From assembly GCA_019614645.1 (NCBI GenBank), contig JABWDB010000013.1:4764501-4828500 (forward strand): 64,000 nucleotides of DNA, given 5' to 3'. The number at the start of each line of letters is the position of its first letter. Positions within the stretch are counted from its first letter, which is position 1. Below are positions 1 to 11,515 of the stretch, one piece after another. This stretch comes from Stratiolaelaps scimitus. Lineage: Eukaryota > Arthropoda > Arachnida > Mesostigmata > Laelapidae. The translations under genes were made by a program, and so were the position numbers. The notes beneath the pieces were generated by a model. The model ran no database searches. It was given only the letters and a program-made list of their open reading frames with translations, and was not told where the DNA came from.

Positions 1-178
1 CCAAGTTCGTGTTGCTTCGTTCGAAAGTAAGTACAACGTATTATTGTTATGCATGAGTCAGTAATTTTCACCCGACATGAGCTTGCACCTCAATGTATAC
101 CACCAGACAATGGCATTAAAGGAGACCAAACTATGCCGCTTAGCAGTTCTATACGATATATTTGGCACGTTCACTTAC

Positions 179-702
179 CGTAGGTAGTTTACAATGTCGG
201 CTGCACAGTACTGGCAAACGCGAAGATCGATATCATCCTTGTGCTTCTTGATCATGTCGAGATTACAGCAGTTTGCGCAAAAGATCCTCCCACATATTCG
301 GCAGTGATGCCTCCGCTTAAACGTGGAGAACTTCACCCCGCATTCGTAGCACTCCTTGCAATTACTATCGGGCATCCAGAACTGCTTAAACTCCGAGTCA
401 TTCAAGTCGGCCGCCGACACCTTCCCGCCGCGATCGAGAATTGATGTAATCCTCTGCAGGATAGTGTACTTCGCCTCGGCGATCGAGTCCTGCGAGTCCT
501 TTTGCGGTGGATTATCCCCAACAATCGTGCTCGCAGCTCGATACAACAATTGACTAGCGCGATTTAACGTCGACGTTCTCGGCTGCTGCTCAACTTCGGG
601 TGCGACGGGAATCGGTGCAAACTCGCTCAACGAGTCCACGCAATCGAGTTTGCGGCCCTTCGCTCGCCACTCGTAATGGTCGAGATCGCTTTTCGATGTC
701 AT
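179..702 (-). CDS. PIKfyve: PIKfyve (FYVE-domain PI3P 5-kinase), first coding exon, partial
   Basis: This is the N-terminal exon of the kinase that converts PI3P to PI(3,5)P2 on endosomes and lysosomes. Translation from the ATG at 702 gives about 174 residues. A FYVE finger occupies residues 108-170: WMPD at 109-112, RRHHCR at 130-135, eight zinc-ligand cysteines, and the RVC motif at 161-163. The stretch QFWMPDSNCKECYEC is characteristic of PIKfyve/Fab1 rather than of other FYVE proteins. The exon ends at a GTAAGT donor (complement of 173-178), so the DEP, chaperonin-like and kinase domains must lie beyond the left edge. No further exon is seen in 1-172. The 5' end faces HDAC3 on the other strand. 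The PIKfyve assignment is very likely; the unseen remainder is inferred. Confidence 0.88.
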
Positions 703-1879
703 CTTGACGACTCAGATTGTTAAGCTTTGTCTGAACTTGACGTCAATTCGCCCATCGTACAACAACAGCAGCAGCAAACAGTGACATCAATTCGAAGTAT
801 CGAAACGAAAGAACATGTTCCGAGACTAGACTCCATTCCCTCCAATGACTCAGTAGTCTTGAGTGCCCTTAATGGGTGTCATACATCCATCTATCATGTA
901 CACAACAAGTTAACAACTTCCCACAAATTGTCGATCACTTTTCGCACAGCTGACCGACTCTTCGCCGCCCTACGGAGACTGCCGCATCTCGTGACAGCTC
1001 AACTCTCGCCGATGGGTACAGCTGCACAGGGGATGAGATGACACAGCTGACACCGAACGATGCTAACAGCCAATCAAGTGGACAGGTAAATCCGGCTTAA
1101 ACACTATCTTTCTCGGTGTGCCGTAAACGTTATCCGAACAAAACCCACACATGCGCATGATTCCTCCGTTATACCAGCTTCCTTGAGTTCTTTTGAACTC
1201 TCTCTCTCTATCTCTCTTTGCCGCTTCGAAGTCAAGCTCCATCGAGGCTGATATGTATTTTCAATCAATATTTACTCGTATACAAATCTATGATGTATTT
1301 CATGATTCGAAATCAACAAAGGACCTCATCATCCAAACGATACGGAGTCGATGTTTCGCTGTATTTATGAAGGTGCATTGCATTGCAGACAAAAAAAAAA
1401 GAGATTGATGTGGACAGCCGCATCGGACCGTGAGCACTTGATGGACATCGCCAACGAGTGATACTACTGCTTTCGCTAGCGAGCGCCGTTGATGGTCCAT
1501 GCGAGCGGTTGCTTGGTCATGAACGGCCCATACCCAGAAACAGCAAGAATCGGGCTCATTGCTTCGAACGCACAGTGCGCATCAATTATTATTTTTATTA
1601 TTGCCGCTCAATTAACAACTAATTGCATTGGTTTTGCTACCGGTGTACCACGTTCTGAATCAGAATGCCATCCATGTTCGCGGTGACAGTGTGATCCTGT
1701 GGCGGAAGGATCTCGGTGTCCCGTAGTGAGTGTATCATCGTAACAGTGCTCTTGTGTGTGTGTGTTTGTTGTTTTCTGAACAGAAAGAAGAGTTCAATCG
1801 ATAAATACTGCAGCCTGTGGTCAACGTTAATATAGAACAGCGCCGGCAGGCTCGTAACAATTGTTATCACAGAAGGACG
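703..1879. promoter_or_regulatory. Shared head-to-head upstream region of PIKfyve and HDAC3
   Basis: This 1.2 kb lies between two divergent start codons and should hold both promoters and 5' UTRs. I see a CAG-rich stretch near 760-780, a short (TC)n run at 1198-1215 and a (GT)n run near 1755-1770. I do not recognise a TATA box or a defined transcription-factor site. An in-frame ATG at 1817 lies upstream of the HDAC3 start, so the HDAC3 leader is probably in this interval. The small ORFs here resemble no known protein. The bidirectional role is inferred from gene orientation only. Confidence 0.45.
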
Positions 1880-4800
1880 ATGAGTTCGTCCTCGAAACGC
1901 GATGTCGTTTATCTATGGGATCCGGACGTGGGTAATTTCCATTATGGTCCTGGCCACCCGATGAAACCACAGCGAATAGCCGTCACGCACAGTCTAGTGC
2001 TCAACTACAATCTGCATACGAAAATGCGAATTTATCGTCCGTACAGAGCCAACTCGCACGATATGTGCAAGTTCCACAGTGAGGAGTATGTGAACTTTAT
2101 CGAGCGAGTGACACCGAAAAATATTCAGACTTTCTCGAAGAGCCTAACACATTTCAACGTCGGCGACGATTGTCCCGTATTTGACGGCCTTTACGATTTC
2201 TGCTCAATGTACACTGGTGCATCGATAGACGGTGAGCGCGTGTTATTAGATGCCATACTCAGCTATGAGCTAATCGAGTTCTAACGAGACGTTCATCGGC
2301 GAGTGAATTCACTTGACCTCACCAGAAACTATTACAATCCAGGTCCAGTTTCTGGTATTGCTGCTACCTACGTTTATGCATCAGCGTTAAGTGGTGTTCT
2401 AATTACACAACATGTGGACCCACGCATCCCACTTCAGCTCGAGTGGGATGCGTGGGTATTGCGCCGAAGACTTGAATCTCAGGATCTCCGGTTCGAATCC
2501 CGCAGGACACATGTGCTTTAATGCAACACAATAATGCAGGACAGCACCCCCAGGGTCAACAAACGAACATAATAGAAAAAAATTAACCTTCGTGCTTTGG
2601 GGGGAGGCGGGGTGCGTTCTATTTTGACCATTTGTTTCTAGACATTGATCGCTTAACATCTATAGTCAACCTTGAGTAAATTGAGTGACCTGGAATACCC
2701 TCTAGCTGTCAAAATGTTCCAAAACAGAAATTGCGTTGCCCCTTTGGATATCTAAGGAAACTCTTGGCATTCAAAAATCGTTTGTACGTGGTTCACCTGT
2801 AGCGGATGCTAACCTTTCTCCTACTTAAAAAGATTAATGATTGTATCCCCGGTCTCCCCAATGTTTCGAAGGCTATAGGTCTAACGTAGTAATCATTCAT
2901 GAAACAGGAGTATTTTCTGTGCTTGGCTTGTTCGGCTGTATTGGCTGCGTGGCCAGGCTGAGTTACTCCCCACCTGACATAAGAAGGTGCTAAAGTGTCA
3001 GCTACAGTGTAATCCCAAACCAGAATTTAACCTCTGGAAAAAGAGGTTAACGACCATCAGGACGCTTCCCATCAGAGCGACAAATATCTGCTCGTTCACG
3101 AATACAAGGAATAGATGTGGAACGAAGAGCTCTGGACAAAGTCTTATTTAATAGAGAGTGTCTGGGGCCACTTCCTGTACTTTTTATTCAAGAGAGTCCA
3201 TGACGACCAAGAGACTCAACCGGTTTTCCACCGCAAGAACAATGTGGGGAACCTAGATTACTTCCTAAGCGTAAACCTGATGAACTACTCCAATCCGTGT
3301 GGTTCATCTCCGGTTGATACAAAGTGCTTCCAGGTATCCTGAGGTACCAGTTTCTTGGGCAGATCAGAAATCGAGTGCATCGACGCGATGACGCTGGGTC
3401 CCGCTAAAGAAAAAACAAGTCACAAACTAAGTCCTCCCATACCAATAGGAAGGGATACTTGTTTTGCGTTATCGAAGCGAGTGTAATGCTTAACAAAAAA
3501 GACTTATTGCAACCTCTGAACAAGTGGATAATATACTTCCAACAGACAATGAAGTCCTCATTAAACGTCTGTGTGCTCCTAATAAGGGCAAGCTTTCTAG
3601 CATAACCCAAAGTCTTTCACACTAAAATTTTGAACGTGTTCGAAATCCCTCAGAAAGAACATCCTTTAGTTGGGGGTTGTCTTTCCTGACTTCTTTGCAT
3701 CTAGGAAGTATGTTGCGAACTGCTTGTACTAATGAAGATCCTTTAGAAAGGTGTGCAGAGAAGGTAATGACTTCATTTTTGGTTGGGTTTATAAATTGGT
3801 CAGATTGAGATCGAATTGTCAAAACTTTTCTAATATCCGTCAAAAACCTTCTCAATATCCACATCTAAGATGCAGTCGTCAAAGTACCGAAGGTTTAAAG
3901 GAGATGATAAAGAGTCAACTAACTTCTTTAAAGCTGAATAAAGCGGGGCCAAGGGGGATCACTGTGTTGAGTGCGACACCATGAAATAGCAGACATGGTT
4001 CATGATATACTTCATCATACAGATAAAAGATTTCGAGTACATAATCTCTTAACACTTTAACCATTAAGTCATATTGTCGTCACGATTTTAATTGAATAGA
4101 TCACGTTTCTGCGTGTGTTCCCATGACGATCAATTTCGCCGTTGACATTTTTGTCAATTTGTAAATTAAAACTTTGCGGGGCATTACAAGTATATACGTT
4201 ATAAATAGAATTAATGACTTTCACTTTTCTATACCAAATTCATTCCTTCGAAACAAAATGAAGAAGGACTGCTCCTTTTAAATAACATTTAGTTTTCATT
4301 ACGTTCCTTGTGTGTTCCTTTACCACAATCAGCTAAATCTCAGATCCGTTTACTTTCTTAACGTGTTTCCAGTTCGATTGCAGCGTGACTTCGTTATTCT
4401 GACGTCTTTGGCCTTGAGTTATCTAATGAATGTGATTTATAATAATAAATACTCAGGGGCAATTAATCATTGCTCCGCGAGCCTGGTAAGATTGCGTACA
4501 GTATAGACGTTTGCCGCGCCCAGAGGTTGCGAGCGACACACACCCCCTGAGCACGCCGTGTCTCATCGCACCGCGAAGCCCAGCCTGTCCGTGTTTGTCC
4601 GGCGACTCAAATGAATCAACCATTGATTGATTCACCAACGCTATCATCTCTTTCATTTCTTTTCAGGAGCGTGGCGTCTTAACAACAAATCCTGTGATAT
4701 CGCCATCAACTGGTCAGGCGGCTTACATCACGCCAAGAAGTTTGAGGCATCCGGTTTCTGCTACATCAACGACATCGTCGTGGCGATACTCGAACTATTG

Positions 4801-6494
4801 AAGTACCATGCTCGCGTGCTCTACATCGATATTGACGTCCATCACGGTGACGGCGTACAGGAGGCGTTCTATCTGACGGATCGTGTGATGACGGTATCGT
4901 TGCACAAGTACGGCGCCTACTTCTTTCCCGGAACGGGTGACATGTACGAAGTGGGCGCTGAATCAGGGAAATACTACGCTCTGAACGTCCCACTAAAAGA
5001 AGGTTAGAGCTTGGGGTGCTTTTGCATTTTTCTTCCTTGCTGAGGATTCACCAGCTGCATTATTTCTCGGTGCTTATCCCCCCTTTCCCCCAAAAGAGTT
5101 TCCTCGGAAGCTATTTTACGTAGATTCTGTTTCTGTTCAGCTGATCGATTTTTTCCTCTCTGAACGCCAAGGGGCGGATTATTCATTGCAAGTGCGTATA
5201 CTATCATTATCTGAAACTGTTTTTCGTTTCGGCCGATGAAATGCGGAAAGGAAAAACAAAGACCTATACACCAGTTGTATTCAATTATTTTTTCTTCGTT
5301 GTCTAATATTATGCCCTGCCACATATTCACGTGAGGTCTAGCTGTTGTTGTTGGTGGTGTTGTCGTTGCTGTTGTTGTATTCGCTGGTAACACATTTTCA
5401 TTGTTCATCTAGGTATCGACGACGCGTCATACTATCAGGTATTCAAGTCGGTGATTTCATCGGTGATTGAACACTACAATCCGGGAGCTATCGTTCTACA
5501 GTGTGGCGCAGACTCGCTGGCGGGCGATCGGTTAGGCTGTTTCAATTTGTCAATCAAAGGACACGGCGAGTGCGTGCGATTCGTTCGAGACTTGAATATC
5601 CCGCTGCTCGTTCTCGGCGGCGGCGGGTACACGCTACGAAACGTCGCCCGGGCCTGGACAAACGAGACAGCGATTTTGGTCGATGAGCAGGTGTCGTCCG
5701 AGATACCATTCAACGAGTATCTCGAGTTCTTCGCGCCCGACTTCTCGCTCTATCCCGACGTCAACACGAGACAGGAGAACGCCAATTCGAAGCAGTACCT
5801 CGAGCAGATTATCAAGTAAGTACAAGAACTACCCGTCATCACTGCCTTCTGCATTGGTTCCCCACTCCCTCTCACAGGTCCTTGGACCCAGCGCTACGAA
5901 GCGGAACCGAGAGGTCCGCGTGGACCTTTGGTCCCACCCACAGATATGAGTGACGGTCAGCTATCGAGAACGTTTCGAATGATTGAGGACTGAAGACAAG
6001 TGCTTAGTGTATTTCCTCAAAGCAAACGTTGATCGAATGCCTTAACGATCTTTTTTTTTTTTTCGAGCTGACCCTCAGCTTCAGTTCCCCTATCTGACAG
6101 GCCTCAGCTCTTAACCTCTGTAGGTATTACTATGAGGACCTGTCGGGGCAACCACCTTTGCTTATTCTCTGCCTTCCTCGAACCTGACAAGAATCCTTAA
6201 CGATCTTATCCCTACCTTAGTATACATGTATGCCAGCCAATATCTATGATCGTAGCTAAATATGTATCTGTGCATCCGACAGCAATCGGTTATTGCTAGC
6301 AATGTTACAATAAACATTTTCCGTCTCTTGGCCGACGTCCGCGCAGGTACACAACAGAGAATCTCCGGTGTCTTGATCACGCGCCATCAGTTCAGATGCA
6401 GGACGTGCCACCCGACCTTGCCGAAATAGGCGACATCGACCAGGAGGAAAAACGCGAAACGACCAAGGAACATCCCGCCGAGTTTTATGACTGA
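1880..6494 (+). CDS. HDAC3: Histone deacetylase 3, complete, four exons
   Basis: This is a class I zinc-dependent lysine deacetylase, the catalytic subunit of NCoR/SMRT corepressor complexes in the nucleus. Coding exons are 1880-2231, 4667-5002, 5413-5815 and 6347-6494. All have GT/AG borders and join in frame to 1239 nt (412 residues; human HDAC3 has 428). Visible catalytic features are GLHHAKK (His138/139), DIDVHHGDG (zinc ligands Asp174, His176), GADS (Asp263) and GGGGY (Tyr302). KFEASGFCY and GPGHPMKP favour HDAC3 over HDAC1/2. The last exon gives a short acidic tail ending EFYD. ATG 1880 is chosen because family similarity begins there; an in-frame ATG at 1817 would add 21 residues. Intron 1 (2232-4666) carries several repeat remnants, intron 2 (5003-5412) nothing recognised, and intron 3 (5816-6346) a retroposon. 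No catalytic residue is missing. Confidence 0.96.
2418..2515 (+). repeat. tRNA-like (SINE-like) fragment with perfect 16-bp hairpin
   Basis: A perfect 16-bp inverted repeat (2418-2433 and 2442-2457, 8-nt loop) is followed 32 bp later by GGTTCGAATCC (2490-2500), an exact match to the RNA polymerase III B-box/T-loop consensus. A weak A-box-like TGGGATGCGTGG lies in the second hairpin arm, about 45 bp upstream of the B box. No full cloverleaf can be folded, so this is not a functional tRNA gene. A tRNA-derived SINE piece or decayed tRNA copy in HDAC3 intron 1 is the best reading. Confidence 0.5.
2925..3075 (+). repeat. Dispersed repeat family A, copy 1
   Basis: This segment of HDAC3 intron 1 resembles the sequence around 53890-54060. 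Shared blocks include a CTTGGC-containing stretch near 2940, a GACATAAG..GGTGCTA.AGTGTCA block at 2976-3000, and a CCATCAGG block near 3054-3061. CTGACA (2974-2979) pairs with TGTCAG (2996-3001) around a 16-nt loop. The other copy has the same loop length with a base-changed but still paired stem. It is probably the 3' part of a non-LTR or other retroelement; the class is not identified. Confidence 0.5.
3404..3990 (-). mobile_element. Decayed reverse-transcriptase fragment, possibly Penelope-like
   Basis: On the minus strand, 3980-3933 reads [16 protein letters not shown], reminiscent of the GVAMGSPLGP motif of Penelope-like and related reverse transcriptases. After roughly 15-20 residues it is followed by LRYFDDC (3892-3872), in the place of the catalytic RYVDD box, and then by a stretch ending LKDVLSEGF near 3650, resembling the post-RT linker. 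Stops and frame changes break it, so it is inactive. It lies antisense within HDAC3 intron 1. The motif order supports an RT; the Penelope assignment is tentative. I find no GIY-YIG endonuclease. Confidence 0.4.
6040..6207 (-). mobile_element. Short retroposon (family B, copy 1) with 13-bp target-site duplications
   Basis: A 142-bp insert (6053-6194) is flanked by perfect 13-bp direct repeats, CCTTAACGATCTT, at 6040-6052 and 6195-6207. Read on the minus strand it ends in a poly(A) tail (the T run at 6051-6063), the hallmark of target-primed retrotransposition. A related copy in the opposite orientation lies at 14334-14421. Just before the tail both copies keep GAGCTGA and TCAGCTC, able to form a 7-bp stem. 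A GGTTCGA near the 5' end recalls a B box. It is a SINE or a 5'-truncated LINE end; it lies within HDAC3 intron 3. Confidence 0.75.
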
Positions 6495-7850
6495 ACACTA
6501 CTGACACAACGACGTCGTATTACAAATAACAAAAGGGATGCTGTGCCACGCTTATGACGTTGAACCGCCGACGATGCGCCCTGTGAATAGGTCGTTTTTT
6601 CCTCCCGAACATTGCATGAGATAATGGTCGAGATCATTAAGCGTTTCATTTGAGTTGCGAAGCAGTTCTCAGTATTTTGTGGATACCTGTTTCACGATGA
6701 CGGCTGATGACAGATATGGGATGACAGATATGATGACGGCGATTTTTGTTATTTTAGGTTTTACCGCCGCCCCGGAGGACAGTGTTGTAGAAAAGAGACA
6801 GACATGTTTATGGTTACAGTGGCCATTCGCTAGTATAGTGTTGGGGGCCATGAAATAGGCGTAGTGAAAACACTGCTAATTATTACACTTCGAGCACGAT
6901 CTATGCTCTATTACGAGCTGTAGACTTTGCTTTAAGTCTTTTTTTTTGTGTCCAACAACGGGGAATAGATTTCGATGCGACGGTGTTGTCTGCCGTTAAC
7001 TGCACTGCGGCGCCCTGTTAGCGGGCTTGTATTCCCCTTCTTGTTCTCTTATCATCTGTACAAAAGGTCACCATATAGAAAACGATGTTATACACCGAAT
7101 GGTGGCGAGCCACTTACAAATAATAATCATAATAATAACAAGGACAACAATAACAAGAGTTCACTTCACTCGCTGCACACTGTTCAGTTTATTCGACCCG
7201 GTAAAAGCTTTTAGTCCTGTATCGCTTAGCCGTAGCCAGCAGTACAACCTAGAAGCGAGAGCGTTGTACGAGCGGCACTGCACAGCGGAAGGTACATTGT
7301 CGTTCAACATCGACAATAGCAGCAAAGTGATCGAAAGATCCCATGGCAAAGAATACGACCTGTTCGATATCAGGTCAGCAGTATTCGACATTACAGGGTT
7401 CTGAAGCGCGAACAGAGACACGGACAGCGCACATAGGCATAACACAAGAGCCTGCTCAAATATAGATAGAAATCTGCCTAGAAATCATTAACAAATAAGC
7501 ATATCCAACCCTGCTGCCCTTGGCTGATTGACACCTAGCTGTTCATTGGCAAAATTTAGAGTTGATTAAATTCGACGACTGAGTTGAATCATAGTGCACG
7601 TCGATGTAGTTGTACCGCTCAAAAGACTGCTAGAGTTCTATGGGGCGTGTGTCCTGCGGCGTCACCGACGAACCAGATGTTCATTGTACACTTTCCATAC
7701 GCTCCATTATGAATGAATATAAAATCCTTCCGAACGGACGATTTAAAGAAACCGACTGCTTGGGGGATATATTGTAAATAAATAGTAAATATGATAACAA
7801 GCAAACAGAGAGAACAACAACAGTAATTAATAAATATGAAGAAAATACAA
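6495..7850 (+). other. Probable HDAC3 3' UTR
   Basis: No convincing coding sequence follows the HDAC3 stop. Canonical AATAAA signals at 7777-7782 and 7829-7834 are the first good candidates for 3'-end formation, giving a UTR of about 1.3 kb. Small ORFs around 6655-7404 have no recognisable domain and mixed composition, and I treat them as non-coding. The 3' end is inferred from signals only. Confidence 0.5.
7777..7834 (+). terminator. Plus-strand poly(A) signals for HDAC3
   Basis: Two AATAAA hexamers (7777-7782 and 7829-7834) lie in AT-rich sequence downstream of HDAC3. They face an opposite-strand AATAAA at 7881-7886, so the two genes would end within about 100 bp of each other. Confidence 0.4.
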
Positions 7851-7880
7851 ACAGATGTTACAAATTGAATTGTGTTATTC

Positions 7881-7886
7881 TTTATT
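7881..7886 (-). terminator. Minus-strand poly(A) signal for the RUFY-type gene
   Basis: TTTATT on the plus strand reads AATAAA on the minus strand, in AT-rich sequence 2.6 kb beyond the RUFY stop codon. It is the last good signal before the HDAC3 3' end, so the RUFY 3' UTR would run from 10498 to about 7855. Confidence 0.35.
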
Positions 7887-8973
7887 CACTTTTATATGTA
7901 TATGTATATATATAATTTATCATAATAATATATGCGTCTCTTTCTCATTTTTACTCGTCATAATTACTATATATTTTATAATATATAGATTTTAATCATT
8001 ATTAATATTATTATTGTTATTAATATTTGTCAATTATATAGATATTTCACAGACATTACAGCATATTCAAATGTGTAGATTTTTATTATTTTAAATATGA
8101 TTTTTTGCGTTGGCCTCCTCATTATTTCGTCTGGCTGTGGTTAAATAAGAAATTTAAGCTTGTCTCTATATAAAATATCTTTCGTTCAATGACCGGCAGC
8201 TAGGATGCATAAGGAGATCCCGGCTCGTCCGGTCCTTTCAGTCATTGTAACAATTTAATTATTGTACTATGATTACTATAAAATATGAATTACAGTCCAT
8301 ATAATGACTTCTCGAGGGCATTCGACTTGATTCCCGCCTCCGTTACATCATACCCGATTCGACCTGTTAATCACAACTACATCCGCAAATATGATTGATA
8401 TATATATATATCTATGTATATATATATATATATACTGACACTTGAATATTATTTGTCGGAGGTACTTTTCTGACTATTCGCCCATGTGAATTTATCAGCT
8501 TGACTTGAATGTGCTCAATTGAAGCGGAAATGCAAACACAAGATATAAAGGATATCCGCAGTCTTCCCGTAGTTAGGTCCCCCGATACCATTGGCGTTTT
8601 GTCGTCAGAGGCCCCCGTGAATTTGTGTAAGGAGAAGAGAACGCGATAGATACATTGGTACAAAATCCCTATTCATAGCACACCCGGAAGGGTGGACTGG
8701 CCGTCTCATCTACGATTCGAAGCAATACGGTGAGTCTACAATGCATATATGTATATTATATCGATAGATATATATTTACGCATATATGTACAAACGGATT
8801 TTGACATTTGGCTTTAAACTAACAACAACAGTGGCAACGATTACGTGCGCACTCTTAGAAAAAATACTTCAGCAAATTTCAGGGCCGATAAAGGGTACGC
8901 CGGCAACGTCATCACTGTGTCCGACTCTACAAAATATCCTGCCATAGAAAAATAGAAGCAAACGAGACGAATA

Positions 8974-8974
8974 G

Positions 8975-9007
<33 letters not shown>

Positions 9008-9030
9008 TATATGTATCTATATATATATAT
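8974..9030. repeat. (TA)n microsatellite
   Basis: About 55 bp of TA repeats with GTA and CTA interruptions, in the putative RUFY 3' UTR. It produces spurious Tyr/Ile ORFs on the minus strand. Confidence 0.85.
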
Positions 9031-10498
9031 TGCACAGGTAAAAACCAACATATGTATACATTGCGCCGGCGGGATGGCGAGACGCGAGCATGGGGATAGG
9101 ATTTATCATGCCGGCCTAATTGGCAACGACTAATCACGAGTTGTTCACGTGTTGCGTATAGCGGAGAAAAACACGCGTGGCTCATGCTGATTAATGATAC
9201 ACAGCGGGAGTTTCAACCACTATACAACAGTGGTCAATGTCTAGGTCGTACAAGATCGTCATTTCGTGATACAACGCTATAAATATTTCAAACAGCGACA
9301 AGATCGCGCAATCGGTTACACTGAGAATAAGCGCCCATATTATTTGTTGTTAGTGACTCTTTATGTTTCACCTGTCAGCTATTCAATTTTTCTTACATAG
9401 CGTTCGTCCTCTGTTGTTCAAAGGGAGACGAACATTGTTGCCGTTTCTGTAGCTGGCCCACGAGTGAGTATCAGCAATATAATATAATCGAAATGCGATT
9501 GCATTTACAAATTTCGCATTTTACGTCCGCGTTGTTGGCCTCTGCGCGGAGGCTATTCCCTTGCAAGGATTTGTCCCATTTTATATTTTCTACTGCTAGA
9601 TAACGCGTATACGGTCGCTTCAACCGGGCCCATCGATGCCTTTCAGACCCAGTGGGGAGGCGGGAGAGGAAATCTCCAAGAAATCTAAGCCACAGCATAT
9701 GCAGTAGACATTTCCTCTTGTTTTATAGCTTAGTTTACACATATTCATTCGTATCTGTCCGTACTTGTCTACATTCCGTCATATATGGAAGAAGGTAGCA
9801 ATAAAATTGTAAAAGGAAGAGAGGGAGAGAGAACACTATGGAAGCGGAGTATTTTTGGTTCATTGTCATCGGTTTTTAGATAATAAACACTATCTACTCA
9901 CCAGCATCATCGTTCACTTTGTGTGCTCACAGGCTCAGAGATAGGGAGGGAGGAACAATCAAAGCCAACATTGTTTGTGTCCGTTTGCCTGTTCGGGAAG
10001 CGCACAACACCTGAACACGCAGGCGCTAGCAGTGGGAGTAGCAGATTGTGCCGTGCTGCTCCTGGCTGACACTACAATTGCTCTCGTACGAGCCCCCCAC
10101 TCTGGACAGGTGGTCCCTGAAGCGAATGCTGCTACAAAACAGCACCGGACGAAGCCTTTTGTTTGTGTGACAGACTGCAGGTGAGGCATCATCGCGTGTC
10201 CTTCACTAATGTCAACCTTGAAATGCCTATCCTAGCCTATCCGAGCTAGACCAGCTTTGCCGCGCGTACGGCCCTTGCTTTCGACGGTTTGGGGCTACTA
10301 CGAAGATCGGGGCGATTATCTCGCCTTGCGGCTCCCTTCAACCTTGTTTTTTTTTATGATGTACGTAATCGGCTGAACATTTGCGTATCAGTGATACGAC
10401 GACGACGACGACGACAACAACAACACGGTTGTGGTTGGGTGCCGGCAATAGCTCGGTTCAGCTTGATCGTTCGTTATCGTCCGACAACACGAATTCGA

Positions 10499-11468
10499 TT
10501 AGATGGCCCCCAGGTCATTGCTGTTGTTATTGTTGTTGTTACTATTGCCGTTGCTGTTTGTGCTGCCGCTCTTCGTGAGGCTGGCCTTTCTCGGCTGGAC
10601 CGCTGCGCTGTTTACCGAATACATTTGTAACAGTTCCCTCTGACAGTTATCACAGACCCGAACAGGCTTTCCACCACGAATCAACGGCATACTGCCCTCA
10701 CTGCACTGTCCGCAAAAGATCTGCCCGCATTTGCGACAGTGATGCCGCCTTCGCGAAACACTGAACGGCTTCTCGCACGCCGAGCAGAATTCAGCCTCCT
10801 TGTCGTCCTGCCACGTGCTGATGTTGTTGTTGGCCTTCTCCTTGAGCTCCTCGGTCTCGATTTGGACATCGCACAGTTTTGCGCCCATCTCCTCGAGTGT
10901 CTTGTCCAGCTCTTCGCATTTCCTGCGATACGCTTCCAACTGCTTCAAATGTGACTTCAGCAACGCTACCTGCACATACGAAACAGAGAGAAATAGGGCG
11001 AACCCGCGAGTTAAGCAAACAAATTAACAACAGAGTTAATTATATCTGGTACATTTACTGGAACTTCATACTTGTACAGGGTGTGGGGGCAGCGAATCTG
11101 CCGATGTCTGACAATTGAATAGCTACCTCTTGTGTGAGATGGTCACTTTTTTGCACGAGCTGGTGGTTGGTACCCTGAAGTTGCTTTCTCCATTCGCGCT
11201 CAATCTTTAGATCGCTTTCGAGTAGAACAATTTGGCGTTTGCACCCCTCCAGATCTTCCTGGGTGTCTCTCGACTGACGATATTCCATCTCAGCGAGAAG
11301 AAGTTTTGACTCAAGCTCGTTTGATCGAAGAACCTCCTACGCCGTTAGCAGCATACCAGTACAGCACAAACACATATACACACAAGCATTCATATTATCA
11401 TCGTTGTCGAACTAGTATAGGATACACACATTATATATATATATATATATAGATATATATATATATAT

Positions 11469-11515
<47 letters not shown>

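Larger units (their letters stand above)
7855..10498 (-). other. Probable RUFY 3' UTR, AT-rich with (TA)n tracts
   Basis: This is non-coding sequence beyond the RUFY stop. It contains imperfect (TA)n tracts near 8400-8432 and 8974-9030 and extended AT-rich stretches at 7860-8110. ORFs in it are repeat-driven (Tyr-Ile runs) or lack any domain. An earlier 3' end is possible. Apart from these repeats I see nothing in it. Confidence 0.4.

Noticed and set aside
2303..2659. Small ORFs over the hairpin/B-box region of HDAC3 intron 1
   Set aside because: They are translations of the tRNA-like element; similar spurious peptides arise wherever such elements are translated.
10289..10630. Plus-strand ORFs opposite the RUFY C terminus
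   Set aside because: They are antisense to the Asn-rich tail of RUFY and to triplet repeats, with no domain.
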